Positions 1 through 6,937 of a stretch of 22,109 nucleotides of DNA are shown in pieces (position 1 is the stretch's first letter; each line of letters opens with the position of its first letter). The stretch lies in the NCBI GenBank assembly GCA_002307055.1, contig DBTM01000005.1:88397-110505 (forward strand), given 5' to 3'. The position numbers and the translations under genes were made by a program. Source of the stretch: Clostridiales bacterium UBA1316 (GTDB taxonomy: Bacteria > Bacillota > Clostridia > Oscillospirales > Oscillospiraceae). Under the pieces are notes generated by a model. It ran no database searches, was not told the origin of the DNA, and saw only the letters and a program-made list of their open reading frames with translations.

Positions 1-1095
1 AACGAGATGGACGGCCCCTGGCAGATTGCTTCCTGGGAGCGGGATCCCCGCGGCTACGGCATCCGCGCCAATGAGGTCTCCAAGGCTATGAAATGGGTCG
101 ACGGGTCCATTGAGACTGCTGTCTGCGGGTCGTCTTCTCCGTTTCTCGCGCATTTCCCGCAGTGGGACCTGGAGGTTTTGCAGGAATGCTACGAGTCTGT
201 TGACTATATATCGCTGCACCATTATCATTCGGCGCCCGAGGGCGACTTCGCCGCGCTCCTCGGCGGCTCCATCTATTATGAAGACTATATTAACACGGAG
301 ATTGCCCTGTGCGACTTTGTGCAGTCTAAGTGCCGCTCACCCCGTAAGATGATGCTCTCTTTTGACGAATACGGCACCATGGCCCGGCCGAACCGTCCGC
401 TGCGCCACGGCTACGGCCCGCACAACCTCTATATGGATCATTTCTCCTTCAATGCGGATCGAAAATATGTCCGGCATGATCCGGACAATATGACGATGGC
501 GGGAATGCCGCCCATGGGTCGCCGCGGCGACATGGTGGACGCGCTTGGCAACGCCGCCGTTATTCTGGCGTTTCTGCGTCACGCTGACCGTGTCAAGGTC
601 GGCTGTATGACCGGCGGCCTGATGACGCTGGCTGCGTCAACCCACGATCACATCTGGCGGAGCGGCAGCTATTATCCCTTCACGCAGCTGATGACCTATG
701 GCCGCGGTGTTTCAATGCAGACCGCCGTCGACTGCGATACCTTTGATATCCCCGGCTACGCCGTGGATGACAACTCGCAATACTGCACGCACGACGGTCT
801 GCCCTTTATCGATTCCGCCGCCGCGCTCGACGAGGACAAGGGCGAGCTCAATATTTTTGTGATCAACCGCAGCTGGGAGTCTGACAATGCCGCCGAGTTC
901 GATGTCTCCGGCTTCGAGGGCTGGTCGTTTGTGGAGCATATCCAGATGTATTCCGAGGACTTAAACGCCGCCAACACATACGAAAACCCAAACGCGGTCA
1001 TTCCGTCCGTCAACAAGGACGCAAAGTTCGAAAACGGCAAGGTTACAGCCAATCTGAAGAAACTGTCGTGGAACATTTTCCGCTTCAGGAAATAG
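1..1095 (+). CDS. alpha-L-arabinofuranosidase, GH51 type (3' part, 5' end outside window)
   Basis: This is the C-terminal part of a probable GH51 alpha-L-arabinofuranosidase, which removes arabinose side chains from arabinoxylan or arabinan oligosaccharides. The frame is open from base 1, and the first codons read N-E-M-D-G-P-W. This is the family's acid/base motif, so the catalytic Glu is codon 4-6. The nucleophile Glu is expected in LSFDEYG, at residue 121 counted from the Met at base 7. HHYHSAPEGD fits the barrel part of the active site. The last ~100 residues (VINRSWESDNAAEFDVSGF onwards) look like the C-terminal beta domain of this family. The upstream half of the catalytic barrel lies outside the window. 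No signal peptide can be judged. A bidirectional terminator follows, and the next gene converges on it. Family assignment is fairly sure; exact substrate is inferred. Confidence 0.85.
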   Translation, partial: NEMDGPWQIASWERDPRGYGIRANEVSKAMKWVDGSIETAVCGSSSPFLAHFPQWDLEVLQECYESVDYISLHHYHSAPEGDFAALLGGSIYYEDYINTEIALCDFVQSKCRSPRKMMLSFDEYGTMARPNRPLRHGYGPHNLYMDHFSFNADRKYVRHDPDNMTMAGMPPMGRRGDMVDALGNAAVILAFLRHADRVKVGCMTGGLMTLAASTHDHIWRSGSYYPFTQLMTYGRGVSMQTAVDCDTFDIPGYAVDDNSQYCTHDGLPFIDSAAALDEDKGELNIFVINRSWESDNAAEFDVSGFEGWSFVEHIQMYSEDLNAANTYENPNAVIPSVNKDAKFENGKVTANLKKLSWNIFRFRK

Positions 1096-1151
1096 CGCGT
1101 TTTCCCGGCTGTTATGAGAATATCCTCTGCCTGAAAACACATCATAAAACG

Positions 1152-1190
1152 AAAAAACGACGGCTTCTTTATAAGAAATCGTCGTTTTTT
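1152..1190. terminator. bidirectional intrinsic terminator between convergent genes
   Basis: ACGACG (1156-1162 area) pairs with CGTCGT (around 1179-1185). The stem continues through a small internal mismatch into TTCTT/AAGAA. Six or more A precede it and seven T follow it, so it can serve both the arabinofuranosidase and the converging esterase. Confidence 0.88.
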
Positions 1191-1216
1191 TATCTCTATG
1201 AGACAATAAGGCCGTG

Positions 1217-2020
1217 TTACTGCTTATCGAACGCGCCGAACCATATAAGCGCTTTTTCTATGTACTCATCCCAGAATGCCCAGCTGTGTATCCCGGGACT
1301 CTCCAGATAGGTGTGCGGATATCCAATCAGCGTCAGGTGCTTGTCAAGATCCCGGTTTTCATTGAGCAAAAAATCCTCCGTACCGCAGGCCATAAAGAGC
1401 TTCGGGCGCACCGCGCCGGTATCGATGAGCTTTTTAGCCAGCGTTTTCGGGTCGGCGTCGCTGCCGACAATTTTGCCCGGTTCTCCGAAGGTGTGCGTAT
1501 AATAGCTGGCTGAAGCCATGGGGTTGCCTTCTATCCCCCTGGCGACACTGTCGGATATCAGCGCGGAGGATAAGGCAATAATGCTGCCGAAAACCTCGTT
1601 GTACTTAAGCCCGTTGCGGATTGCGCCATACCCGCCCATGGACAAGCCGCCGATCGCCGTGTCCGCTCGTTCGTGAGACAGCGGGAAAACGCGGCGTGTG
1701 AAGTCAATCAGTTCCTGCCCGATGAGCTGCCCATACATGGCGTCCCGAACCGTATCATCGAGAAAAAAGCTGTTTTCACCGGAGGGACAGAAAACCGCGA
1801 CACGGTGCATCGAGGCCAACTGCTCGATACGCGAGCTGCGAAGCCAATCGACATGGGAGCCCGAGAAGCCGTGCAGAAGATAGATGGATTTATAGGGTTT
1901 GTTTTGATCGACAGGAGCCATGCCCGGAAACATCATCGGCGTCTCGGCCGGGATAATCGCTGTAACCTCTGTTGTGCGCCTCAGGGAATTGGAGAAAAAG
2001 GTAAATTCAAAGACTGCCAT
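1217..2020 (-). CDS. esterase family protein (tributyrin esterase / EstA type, alpha/beta hydrolase)
   Basis: This is a 267-residue putative serine esterase. It starts MAVFEFTFFSNSL, like lactic-acid-bacterial tributyrin esterases and S-formylglutathione hydrolase or CE1-like enzymes (PF00756). The nucleophile elbow is GLSMGGYGA with Ser127. The likely acid is Asp216 in CGTED, and the likely base is His245 in SPGIHSW. The YLLHGFSG loop (48-54) would form the oxyanion hole. No signal peptide is seen, so it should be cytoplasmic and act on imported acylated sugars or small esters. The start is supported by GGAAGG about 8 nt upstream. It is divergent from a close paralogue at 2265-3065 and converges on the arabinofuranosidase. 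Substrate is not determinable; deacetylation or feruloyl removal from hemicellulose oligomers is an inference from context. Confidence 0.88.
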   Translation of the reverse strand: MAVFEFTFFSNSLRRTTEVTAIIPAETPMMFPGMAPVDQNKPYKSIYLLHGFSGSHVDWLRSSRIEQLASMHRVAVFCPSGENSFFLDDTVRDAMYGQLIGQELIDFTRRVFPLSHERADTAIGGLSMGGYGAIRNGLKYNEVFGSIIALSSALISDSVARGIEGNPMASASYYTHTFGEPGKIVGSDADPKTLAKKLIDTGAVRPKLFMACGTEDFLLNENRDLDKHLTLIGYPHTYLESPGIHSWAFWDEYIEKALIWFGAFDKQ

Positions 2021-2059
2021 TTATATCATCCTTCCAAATAAATGATTAACGATTACATT

Positions 2060-2089
2060 ATTTATACCTCAAGTATGAAGTATCTGTCA
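2060..2089 (-). promoter_or_regulatory. sigma-A type promoter for the minus-strand esterase
   Basis: Read on the minus strand, TTGACA (2089-2084) is followed by an 18-nt spacer and TATAAA (2065-2060). It lies about 40 nt upstream of the start codon at 2020. Confidence 0.7.
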
Positions 2090-2183
2090 ATAATCACAGA
2101 GCAGATCAGGTATCAGCTTAATAAAATAAAAGTAATGCCTGCGATCAGCCGCTTTGATATTTATTTAAATTATGTGTTATCGT

Positions 2184-2212
2184 TTGACACAAAAAGAGCG
2201 TTATGTTATAGT
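2184..2212 (+). promoter_or_regulatory. sigma-A type promoter for the esterase-flavoprotein pair
   Basis: TTGACA (2184-2189), a 17-nt spacer and TATAGT (2207-2212), about 50 nt upstream of the ATG at 2265. It points away from the other esterase promoter, so the 244-nt intergenic region is a true divergent control region. Confidence 0.8.
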
Positions 2213-2264
2213 TTTTGCAAACGAAGATACGTTATTGACCCAATTTTGAAAGGAGCTTAACAAA

Positions 2265-3065
2265 ATGGCAGTATTTGAAATCAGCTTTTTTTCCGACGCT
2301 CTCGGCCGCATTGCCCCGATGACAGCAGTTATTCCCATCGAGCGCCCGCATCATTACGGCGGCAACGGCAAGCCCGACCGTGAGCCCTTCCGTTCGCTCT
2401 ATCTGCTCCATGGCTATTCCGGCACCAACACCGACTGGCTCCGTGGGTCAAGAATCGAGCAGTTGGCTATGGTACATAATATCGCCGTATTTATGCCGTC
2501 CGGTGAGAACGGATTTTATCTCGACGACCCCATCCGCGGTGCAAATTACGCCAAGCTCCTGAGTGAGGACATAATTGACTTTACTCGCGCTGCGTTCCCG
2601 CTGTCCAAGCGGCGCGAGGATACGACAATAGGCGGCTTCTCCATGGGCGGTTACGGCGCGCTCCGCAACGGTTTATACCGCAGCGATGTATTCGGCAATA
2701 TCATCGCGTTCTCGTCGGCTATGATGACCGATGAGCTGTCACATATGCGGAAGGATGTCCCGAATCCCATAGCGCCTTACAGCTATTATGTTCACACCTT
2801 TGGTCCGCTTGACGAATTTGCCGGCAGCGATAAGGACCCGAAGGCGCTGGCTCAGGCAATCCTCACCGAAGGCAAATTGCTGCCGAACACCTACATCGCT
2901 TGCGGCAGCGAGGACATCGGTATCGCGCAGAATCGGGCTTATGACCGTTATCTGACTGAAATCGGGTTCAAACATATCTATATGGAAAGCCCCGGCGAGC
3001 ACAACTGGACGTTCTGGGATGCTTACATTGAAAAAGCGCTGATATGGCTTGACGGTATGAAATAA
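2265..3065 (+). CDS. esterase family protein, paralogue of the divergent esterase (EstA type)
   Basis: This is a 266-residue alpha/beta-hydrolase that aligns almost without gaps to the divergent esterase at 1217-2020. Shared blocks include MAVFE at the N-terminus, SGEN, SMGGYGA and the YIEKALIW ending. The triad is predicted as Ser126 (GFSMGGYGA), Asp217 (CGSED) and His246 (SPGEHNW). YLLHGYSG (46-53) would supply the oxyanion hole. No signal peptide is seen. GAAAGGAG sits about 8 nt before the ATG. A flavoprotein gene starts one base after the stop, so the two are almost certainly co-transcribed from the promoter at 2184-2212. The duplication suggests two related acyl substrates, which is an inference. 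Confidence 0.88.
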   Translation: MAVFEISFFSDALGRIAPMTAVIPIERPHHYGGNGKPDREPFRSLYLLHGYSGTNTDWLRGSRIEQLAMVHNIAVFMPSGENGFYLDDPIRGANYAKLLSEDIIDFTRAAFPLSKRREDTTIGGFSMGGYGALRNGLYRSDVFGNIIAFSSAMMTDELSHMRKDVPNPIAPYSYYVHTFGPLDEFAGSDKDPKALAQAILTEGKLLPNTYIACGSEDIGIAQNRAYDRYLTEIGFKHIYMESPGEHNWTFWDAYIEKALIWLDGMK

Positions 3066-3066
3066 C

Positions 3067-4545
3067 ATGGATAATAAGGTTTATGTAGAATCCCCGAATA
3101 CACTCTCTGTCTACGATGAATGCGACATTCTGGTCGTCGGCGGCGGGTGCGCCGGGCACAGTGCCGCAATCGCGGCGGCACGTGCCGGTGCAAAAAATAT
3201 CATCTTAATGGAACGGTATGGCTATATGGGTGGTGACGTAACGGGCGGTTATGTCATCATGGTGCCGAAGCTGTCCTGGTATGATAAAACCTTTGTACGC
3301 GGGCTGCAGGAGGAATGGTTCACCCGGCTCGACCAAATTCCGGAAGCGACCCTGGGTCCGAGGCTTGACGAGGCCGGCAAAACAGACGCGGCGCTGCTGC
3401 ATACCTGGAAAGCAATCCACGGCTGTGTCAGCGAAAGTGATCCGAAACGGCTCGTCCGCGCGGTCTACTACGAACCGAACCAGCTCAAGATTGAAATGGA
3501 CAAAATGCTGCTTGAGGAAAAAGACAGCATTCGCGTTCAATATCACAGCTGGGGTACAAAACCGATCATGGAGGGCAAAAGCGTCAAGGGCGTTATCTTT
3601 GAGAGCAAGGAAGGGCGTAAAGCCATCTATGCCAAGCAGGTTATTGACGCCACCGGGGACGGCGATATTTTCCGCCAGACGGGGACCCCCTTCCGCGCCC
3701 TGGCCGACAGCAATACGCGCTCAAGCACAACGGCTCTTGTCTGGCGCATCGGCGGAATTAACTGGGACTTATACAACGACTGGACGAGAAGGTATCCCGA
3801 GGTCAGCATGGCAATTTACGGCCGCCTCAGCGAGATTACCGGGTTCAGCTGCGCCCCTCTGCCGTCCAGCAGGAACGACGTCTGTTGGATCAACAACTGG
3901 CACGCGAATAAAGACTGCGCCAATGTCGCCGACATCACCAAAACGGAAATTGAAACGCGCGATACGATGCGGGATGTGCTGGAATACCTCCGCGAGGCCT
4001 GCCCAATCGGTTTTCGGAACGCATATCTTTACGACATCGCGCCGCAGCTTGGTTCACGCTGCAGCTACAGGCTGCAGGGCGAGTACATCATGACACCGAA
4101 GGATTTTGCCCTCGCACCGCAATTTGACGATGTTATCGCCTGGCATTCAACGATTTGTATGATTAACGACTGCGGGCCGGTAGAAATCCCTTACCGGGCA
4201 ATCCTGCCGCGCCAGGTCGATAACCTGCTCTGCCCGGGACGCCATATCTCCGCGGACGATGTGGCTATCGACTGGCTGACACTCATTCCGCAGTGCGTCG
4301 GAACAGGTCAGGCGGCGGGTGTGGCGGCAGCTGTTGCCGTTGCTGACGGGACCACGGCGCGGAATGTCAATATCAAAAAGGTTCAGGATATTCTCGTCGG
4401 GCAAAATGTGCCGCTGCCCAGAAATCCGGGTACAGACCCGTCGTATACGCAATGCTGCCAGGAGCATGAATACGGGCTGTATACGGAGCTGGCCAAAAAA
4501 GCGAAAGCCGAGGCTGACGGCCTCAAGGAATACCGCCAATGGTAG
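3067..4545 (+). CDS. FAD-dependent oxidoreductase (FAD_oxidored family)
   Basis: This is a 492-residue flavoprotein. An N-terminal Rossmann motif, VVGGGCAGHSAAIAAARAG (23-41), is followed by acidic ME-R at the end of strand 2 and by GGDVTGG, as in PF12831 FAD-dependent oxidoreductases. The typical C-terminal signature is present: NLLCPGRHISADDVA, then CVGTGQAAGVAAAVAV, which closes the FAD site. There is no secretion signal. The start codon follows the esterase stop by one base, and no clear Shine-Dalgarno is visible (the preceding bases read GGTATGAAATAAC). Translation is therefore probably coupled to the esterase. The family acts on diverse polar substrates, so the substrate is unknown. An oxidation in sugar or sugar-acid breakdown would fit the neighbours. 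A perfect hairpin follows the stop. Confidence 0.82.
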   Translation: MDNKVYVESPNTLSVYDECDILVVGGGCAGHSAAIAAARAGAKNIILMERYGYMGGDVTGGYVIMVPKLSWYDKTFVRGLQEEWFTRLDQIPEATLGPRLDEAGKTDAALLHTWKAIHGCVSESDPKRLVRAVYYEPNQLKIEMDKMLLEEKDSIRVQYHSWGTKPIMEGKSVKGVIFESKEGRKAIYAKQVIDATGDGDIFRQTGTPFRALADSNTRSSTTALVWRIGGINWDLYNDWTRRYPEVSMAIYGRLSEITGFSCAPLPSSRNDVCWINNWHANKDCANVADITKTEIETRDTMRDVLEYLREACPIGFRNAYLYDIAPQLGSRCSYRLQGEYIMTPKDFALAPQFDDVIAWHSTICMINDCGPVEIPYRAILPRQVDNLLCPGRHISADDVAIDWLTLIPQCVGTGQAAGVAAAVAVADGTTARNVNIKKVQDILVGQNVPLPRNPGTDPSYTQCCQEHEYGLYTELAKKAKAEADGLKEYRQW

Positions 4546-4570
4546 CCTGACTGCCCGGAGCACATCACAA

Positions 4571-4600
4571 CAAACCTCCGTGCGAAAGCACGGAGGTTTG
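4571..4600 (+). terminator. perfect 13-bp hairpin with GAAA loop, probable terminator
   Basis: Arm 4571-4583 (CAAACCTCCGTGC) is exactly complementary to 4588-4600 across a GAAA tetraloop. There is no long T tract after it (only GTTTGCAT), so it may be a weak or factor-assisted terminator or an mRNA-stabilising end. Confidence 0.6.
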
Positions 4601-4628
4601 CATATCAGGTTCCGAGCGGAAACACGTC

Positions 4629-4658
4629 TTGACGGTATCCCGCGGCGCGAGGCATAAT
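4629..4658 (+). promoter_or_regulatory. sigma-A type promoter for the 2-hydroxyacid dehydrogenase
   Basis: TTGACG (4629-4634), an 18-nt GC-rich spacer and CATAAT (4653-4658), 32 nt before the ATG at 4691. Confidence 0.65.
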
Positions 4659-4690
4659 AAGTGTAATGATGTAAAAAGGAGACAAGCACA

Positions 4691-5662
4691 ATGAAAGTTG
4701 CGGTTATGGTCAATAAAGCGAACTTTGAACGCTACACGGCGCCCGGAGCGATCCCAGCCGATTGGGAGCTTATCCATCTTGGAAACAGCGCACCGTATGA
4801 GGAGAAAATTATCGCCACGGATGCCGATGCGATTCTGGCGGACCCGATGTGCCCGGTTTCGGCAAATGTCATCAATGGCTTAAAGCATCTCAAGCTGATC
4901 CAATCCCAAGGGGTCGGCTATAATCTGTTCGATTTGGAGGCCGCTCGGAAGGCGGGCGTTTTTACAGCCAATTGCGCCGGTGCGAACGCCTCGGCTGTGG
5001 CCGAGCAGGCTATCCTGCTGATGCTGGCGCTGCTGAAAAAATTCAGAGAGAATGAGGATATGGTTTTTGACGCCAGACAAATTGAGGCGAAGACGCGCTG
5101 CTTTGAAAACGGCCTCACCGAGCTGGGTGACTGCCATGTCGGCCTCATCGGCATGGGGGCTATCGGCCGCGCGACAGCCGCGCGGCTGAAAGCTTTCGGC
5201 AGCCAGGTGAGCTATTATGGCCGGCACGAGGCGGAGGGCTGTGAATTTCCCCGGCTTTCGCTTGACGCGCTATACGCACAGAGCGACATCATCTCCCTGC
5301 ACGTTCCGGTCAACCCGGAAACAGTCGGGATGATCAGCGACTCGGCGATCAATAAAATGAAACGCGGTGCGATTTTGATCAATACAGCCAGAGGCGAGGT
5401 TGTCGATCAGGAGGCTGTCCGCCGGGCGCTGCTCGACGGGCGGCTCGGCGGTATTGGCCTGGATACATTTTCACCCGAACCGGTCACGCGCGATAATCCG
5501 CTGCTGGCGCTGCCGCTTGAAGCCCGTAAAAAAGTCGCCCTTTCTCCGCATATCGGCGGTATCACAGCGGGCAGCTTCTACCGTTATTTCGGCATCATAT
5601 GGCAGAACATGATACGTGTGAGCGAAGGCAGGCGTCCGGTGAATATCGTGAACGGGCTGTGA
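4691..5662 (+). CDS. D-isomer-specific 2-hydroxyacid dehydrogenase, NAD-binding
   Basis: This is a 323-residue member of the D-2-hydroxyacid dehydrogenase family (D-lactate, glyoxylate or phosphoglycerate dehydrogenase type), which reduces 2-oxoacids with NAD(P)H or runs the reverse reaction. The nucleotide-binding motif is GLIGMGAIGR (151-160). The catalytic set is Arg234 in NTARGEVVD, Glu263 in SPEP and His287 in SPHIGG. The substrate domain is split between both ends, as is usual. The Shine-Dalgarno AAAGGAGA is 8 nt before the ATG. It has its own promoter and lies downstream of a hairpin, so it is probably a separate transcript from the flavoprotein. The exact substrate cannot be told; a sugar-acid or 2-ketoacid from polysaccharide breakdown is an inference. 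Confidence 0.9.
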   Translation: MKVAVMVNKANFERYTAPGAIPADWELIHLGNSAPYEEKIIATDADAILADPMCPVSANVINGLKHLKLIQSQGVGYNLFDLEAARKAGVFTANCAGANASAVAEQAILLMLALLKKFRENEDMVFDARQIEAKTRCFENGLTELGDCHVGLIGMGAIGRATAARLKAFGSQVSYYGRHEAEGCEFPRLSLDALYAQSDIISLHVPVNPETVGMISDSAINKMKRGAILINTARGEVVDQEAVRRALLDGRLGGIGLDTFSPEPVTRDNPLLALPLEARKKVALSPHIGGITAGSFYRYFGIIWQNMIRVSEGRRPVNIVNGL

Positions 5663-5877
5663 GGACCGCGACGGCACATAAATTTTGTTCAAATGTCTAT
5701 TGAGCAGTTCCGTATACGCAGCAGTCGGAATGCCGCATATTTAGCGTATGCTATTGAACCGCCGTATACCGAACGGTACGTACTTTAGCGTGGGAAGTCG
5801 GCTGATTCACTAAGGAACAGCCGCCTACTCGATCGAGAACCGGTGAGGTTCTTGGGTATTCCGGAATTGCTGACGAT
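5663..5877. other. intergenic region with small inverted repeats, no gene seen
   Basis: There is no credible ORF with an RBS. It holds small hairpins: AGAACC/GGTTCT around a 5-nt loop (5836-5852), CGGCTG/CAGCCG nearby, and CCG-AA-CGG around 5768-5775. GCCGCATATTTAG near 5730 is also found around 8815, which suggests leftover repeat DNA. No clear T-tract terminator separates the two convergent genes. Confidence 0.4.
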
Positions 5878-6705
5878 TTAATGCAATTCCTTGATGTTTC
5901 TGGCAAACAGGCGGTTTGCGGCGTGTTTGTGCGGAACACCGGCTGAGTTGCAGTCAAAGACATACTCGGAGCAATTTTCAATGTACCAGTCGTGGAAGTA
6001 CGTGAACAGCTCGCCCGACTTCCACGGGTAGGCATTCGTCTCTTTTTCAGGCGCACGCTCGATAAACGGCTTTTGCACAAAGGTTTGAAATGCCACCAAC
6101 CCGCCGTCATTGACGTGTGTCTTGTAGTTTTCCATAATCTCAGCGCGTATGTCGGGCTTGATGTAAGCAAAAACCCCGCTGGAATGCAGAATGTCGTAGT
6201 TCTCGGTCAGCAGGTAATGCCACAAGTTGGCGCTGAACGTGTTAACCGTTACCCGCGCTTTTTCCGCAAGCAGCCGGGTTTTCTCAAGCCCCGCTTCCGA
6301 CAGATCAAACGCACTCACAATGTACCCGCATCGGGCAAAGAAAACAGCGTCCTTACCCTCGCCGCAGCCGATGTCGAGCAGCCTGAGCGGTCTCGTGGGC
6401 GGTAAGCAGTGCAGTACCTCATAACACATGGTGGACGGCTCAACGCCCCAGTAATACTGGTCAGTATCGTAGACTTTGTTATAAAATACGCTTTCCGCTG
6501 TCTGGTCGATTCCGAATAGCTTGTCCGTGGATATACCTAAAAACGCGGCAAGCTTTGGCACAAGTGTGATGTCGGGCCGCGCTTCGCCGCGCTCCCACTT
6601 GCTGACAGCCGGCGCGGAAATGTTCAGCTGCTCGGCAAGCCGCTCCTGCGTGATTCCACGCTCCGAACGCAGGATTTTTATGGTGTCACCTATTGCATTA
6701 CTCAT
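5878..6705 (-). CDS. XRE-family DNA-binding / class I SAM methyltransferase fusion
   Basis: This is a 275-residue two-domain protein. Residues 6-61 form a Cro/C1-type helix-turn-helix (ITQERLAEQLNISAPAVSKW, then GEARPDITLVPKLAAFLGIS). After a short linker, residues ~75-275 form a class I SAM methyltransferase. Its motif I is LLDIGCGEG (109-117), and Asp134 (SAFDLSE) probably binds the SAM ribose. The methyltransferase half recalls TehB-type small-molecule methyltransferases. The ATG at 6705 is chosen because GGAGG lies 6 nt upstream; an in-frame TTG 18 nt earlier would place that RBS inside the gene. An inverted repeat overlaps its promoter, suggesting autoregulation. The methyl acceptor is unknown. 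Stand-alone proteins of each domain type are common, so a fused sensor-effector role is an inference. Confidence 0.82.
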   Translation of the reverse strand: MSNAIGDTIKILRSERGITQERLAEQLNISAPAVSKWERGEARPDITLVPKLAAFLGISTDKLFGIDQTAESVFYNKVYDTDQYYWGVEPSTMCYEVLHCLPPTRPLRLLDIGCGEGKDAVFFARCGYIVSAFDLSEAGLEKTRLLAEKARVTVNTFSANLWHYLLTENYDILHSSGVFAYIKPDIRAEIMENYKTHVNDGGLVAFQTFVQKPFIERAPEKETNAYPWKSGELFTYFHDWYIENCSEYVFDCNSAGVPHKHAANRLFARNIKELH

Positions 6706-6725
6706 AAGGCGCCTCCAAGTCAATT

Positions 6726-6763
6726 TGTTTCGTTCCAGAACACACTAAAAATACCACGAAACA
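6726..6763. promoter_or_regulatory. operator-like inverted repeat TGTTTCGT...ACGAAACA
   Basis: Perfect 8-bp arms at 6726-6733 and 6756-6763 are separated by 22 bp and flank the -10 element of the XRE-methyltransferase promoter. The placement suits autorepression by the encoded HTH domain. That is an inference. Confidence 0.55.
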
Positions 6764-6776
6764 GGCAGCTTATCAA
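6748..6776 (-). promoter_or_regulatory. promoter for the XRE-methyltransferase gene
   Basis: On the minus strand, TTGATA (6776-6771), a 17-nt spacer and TATTTT (6753-6748), about 43 nt before the ATG at 6705. Confidence 0.6.
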
Positions 6777-6796
6777 TGGACCGCTACGCCAGCTAG

Positions 6797-6815
6797 ACTT
6801 AACCGTGGGTTAAGT
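6797..6815. promoter_or_regulatory. orphan palindrome ACTTAACC-GTG-GGTTAAGT
   Basis: Perfect 8-bp arms with a 3-nt centre are followed on the plus strand by TATAGT (6825-6830). It resembles a regulator-binding site placed in a promoter, but no gene follows on that strand. It may be a leftover of a lost gene. Confidence 0.4.
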
Positions 6816-6835
6816 AAAATGGGGTATAGTTTGAG

Positions 6836-6885
6836 AAATTTGCTTCACTGATATTGCCCCGACGCTGGTTCTGATCCTGATAAGT
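6836..6885 (-). pseudogene. remnant of a four-helix-bundle (S23-type) protein gene
   Basis: About 45 nt closely match 8515-8560, the part of the broken S23-type gene that encodes RSSTSVGANISEAN. Here the minus strand gives a TSVGA core, then slips out of frame because two bases are missing at GCAATATCAG. Nothing else of the gene remains. The fragment ends just before a terminator. Confidence 0.6.
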
Positions 6886-6890
6886 GTCAC

Positions 6891-6930
6891 AAAAAACGAT
6901 GGCTCATATATGACAAGCCACCGCTTTTTT
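6891..6930. terminator. bidirectional intrinsic terminator downstream of the XRE-TPR gene
   Basis: GCGGTGGCT and AGCCATCGT, read on the minus strand, form a 9-bp stem with two G-U pairs. Six T follow on the minus strand (A run at 6891-6896), and six T follow on the plus strand (6925-6930). Confidence 0.8.
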
Positions 6931-6937
6931 ATTTTGG

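Noticed and set aside
756..1145. Minus-strand frames opposite the arabinofuranosidase
   Set aside because: They are antisense to a clear GH51 gene, have Ser/Ala/Leu-rich low-complexity composition, and cross the terminator region.
2090..2183. Riboswitch upstream of the esterase-flavoprotein genes
   Set aside because: The stretch lies upstream of the promoter, so it would not be in the transcript, and no known aptamer core was recognised.
2042..2260. Plus-strand 72-residue frame between the esterases
   Set aside because: It covers both divergent promoters, has no RBS and ends at the next gene's RBS, so it is control DNA.
4147..4713. Minus-strand 188-residue frame opposite the flavoprotein end
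   Set aside because: It runs through the hairpin and the dehydrogenase promoter, has no family match, and is antisense to a well-supported gene.
5751..6170. Minus-strand 139-residue frame overlapping the XRE-methyltransferase end
   Set aside because: It is a shifted shadow of the methyltransferase frame, with no RBS and no family features.
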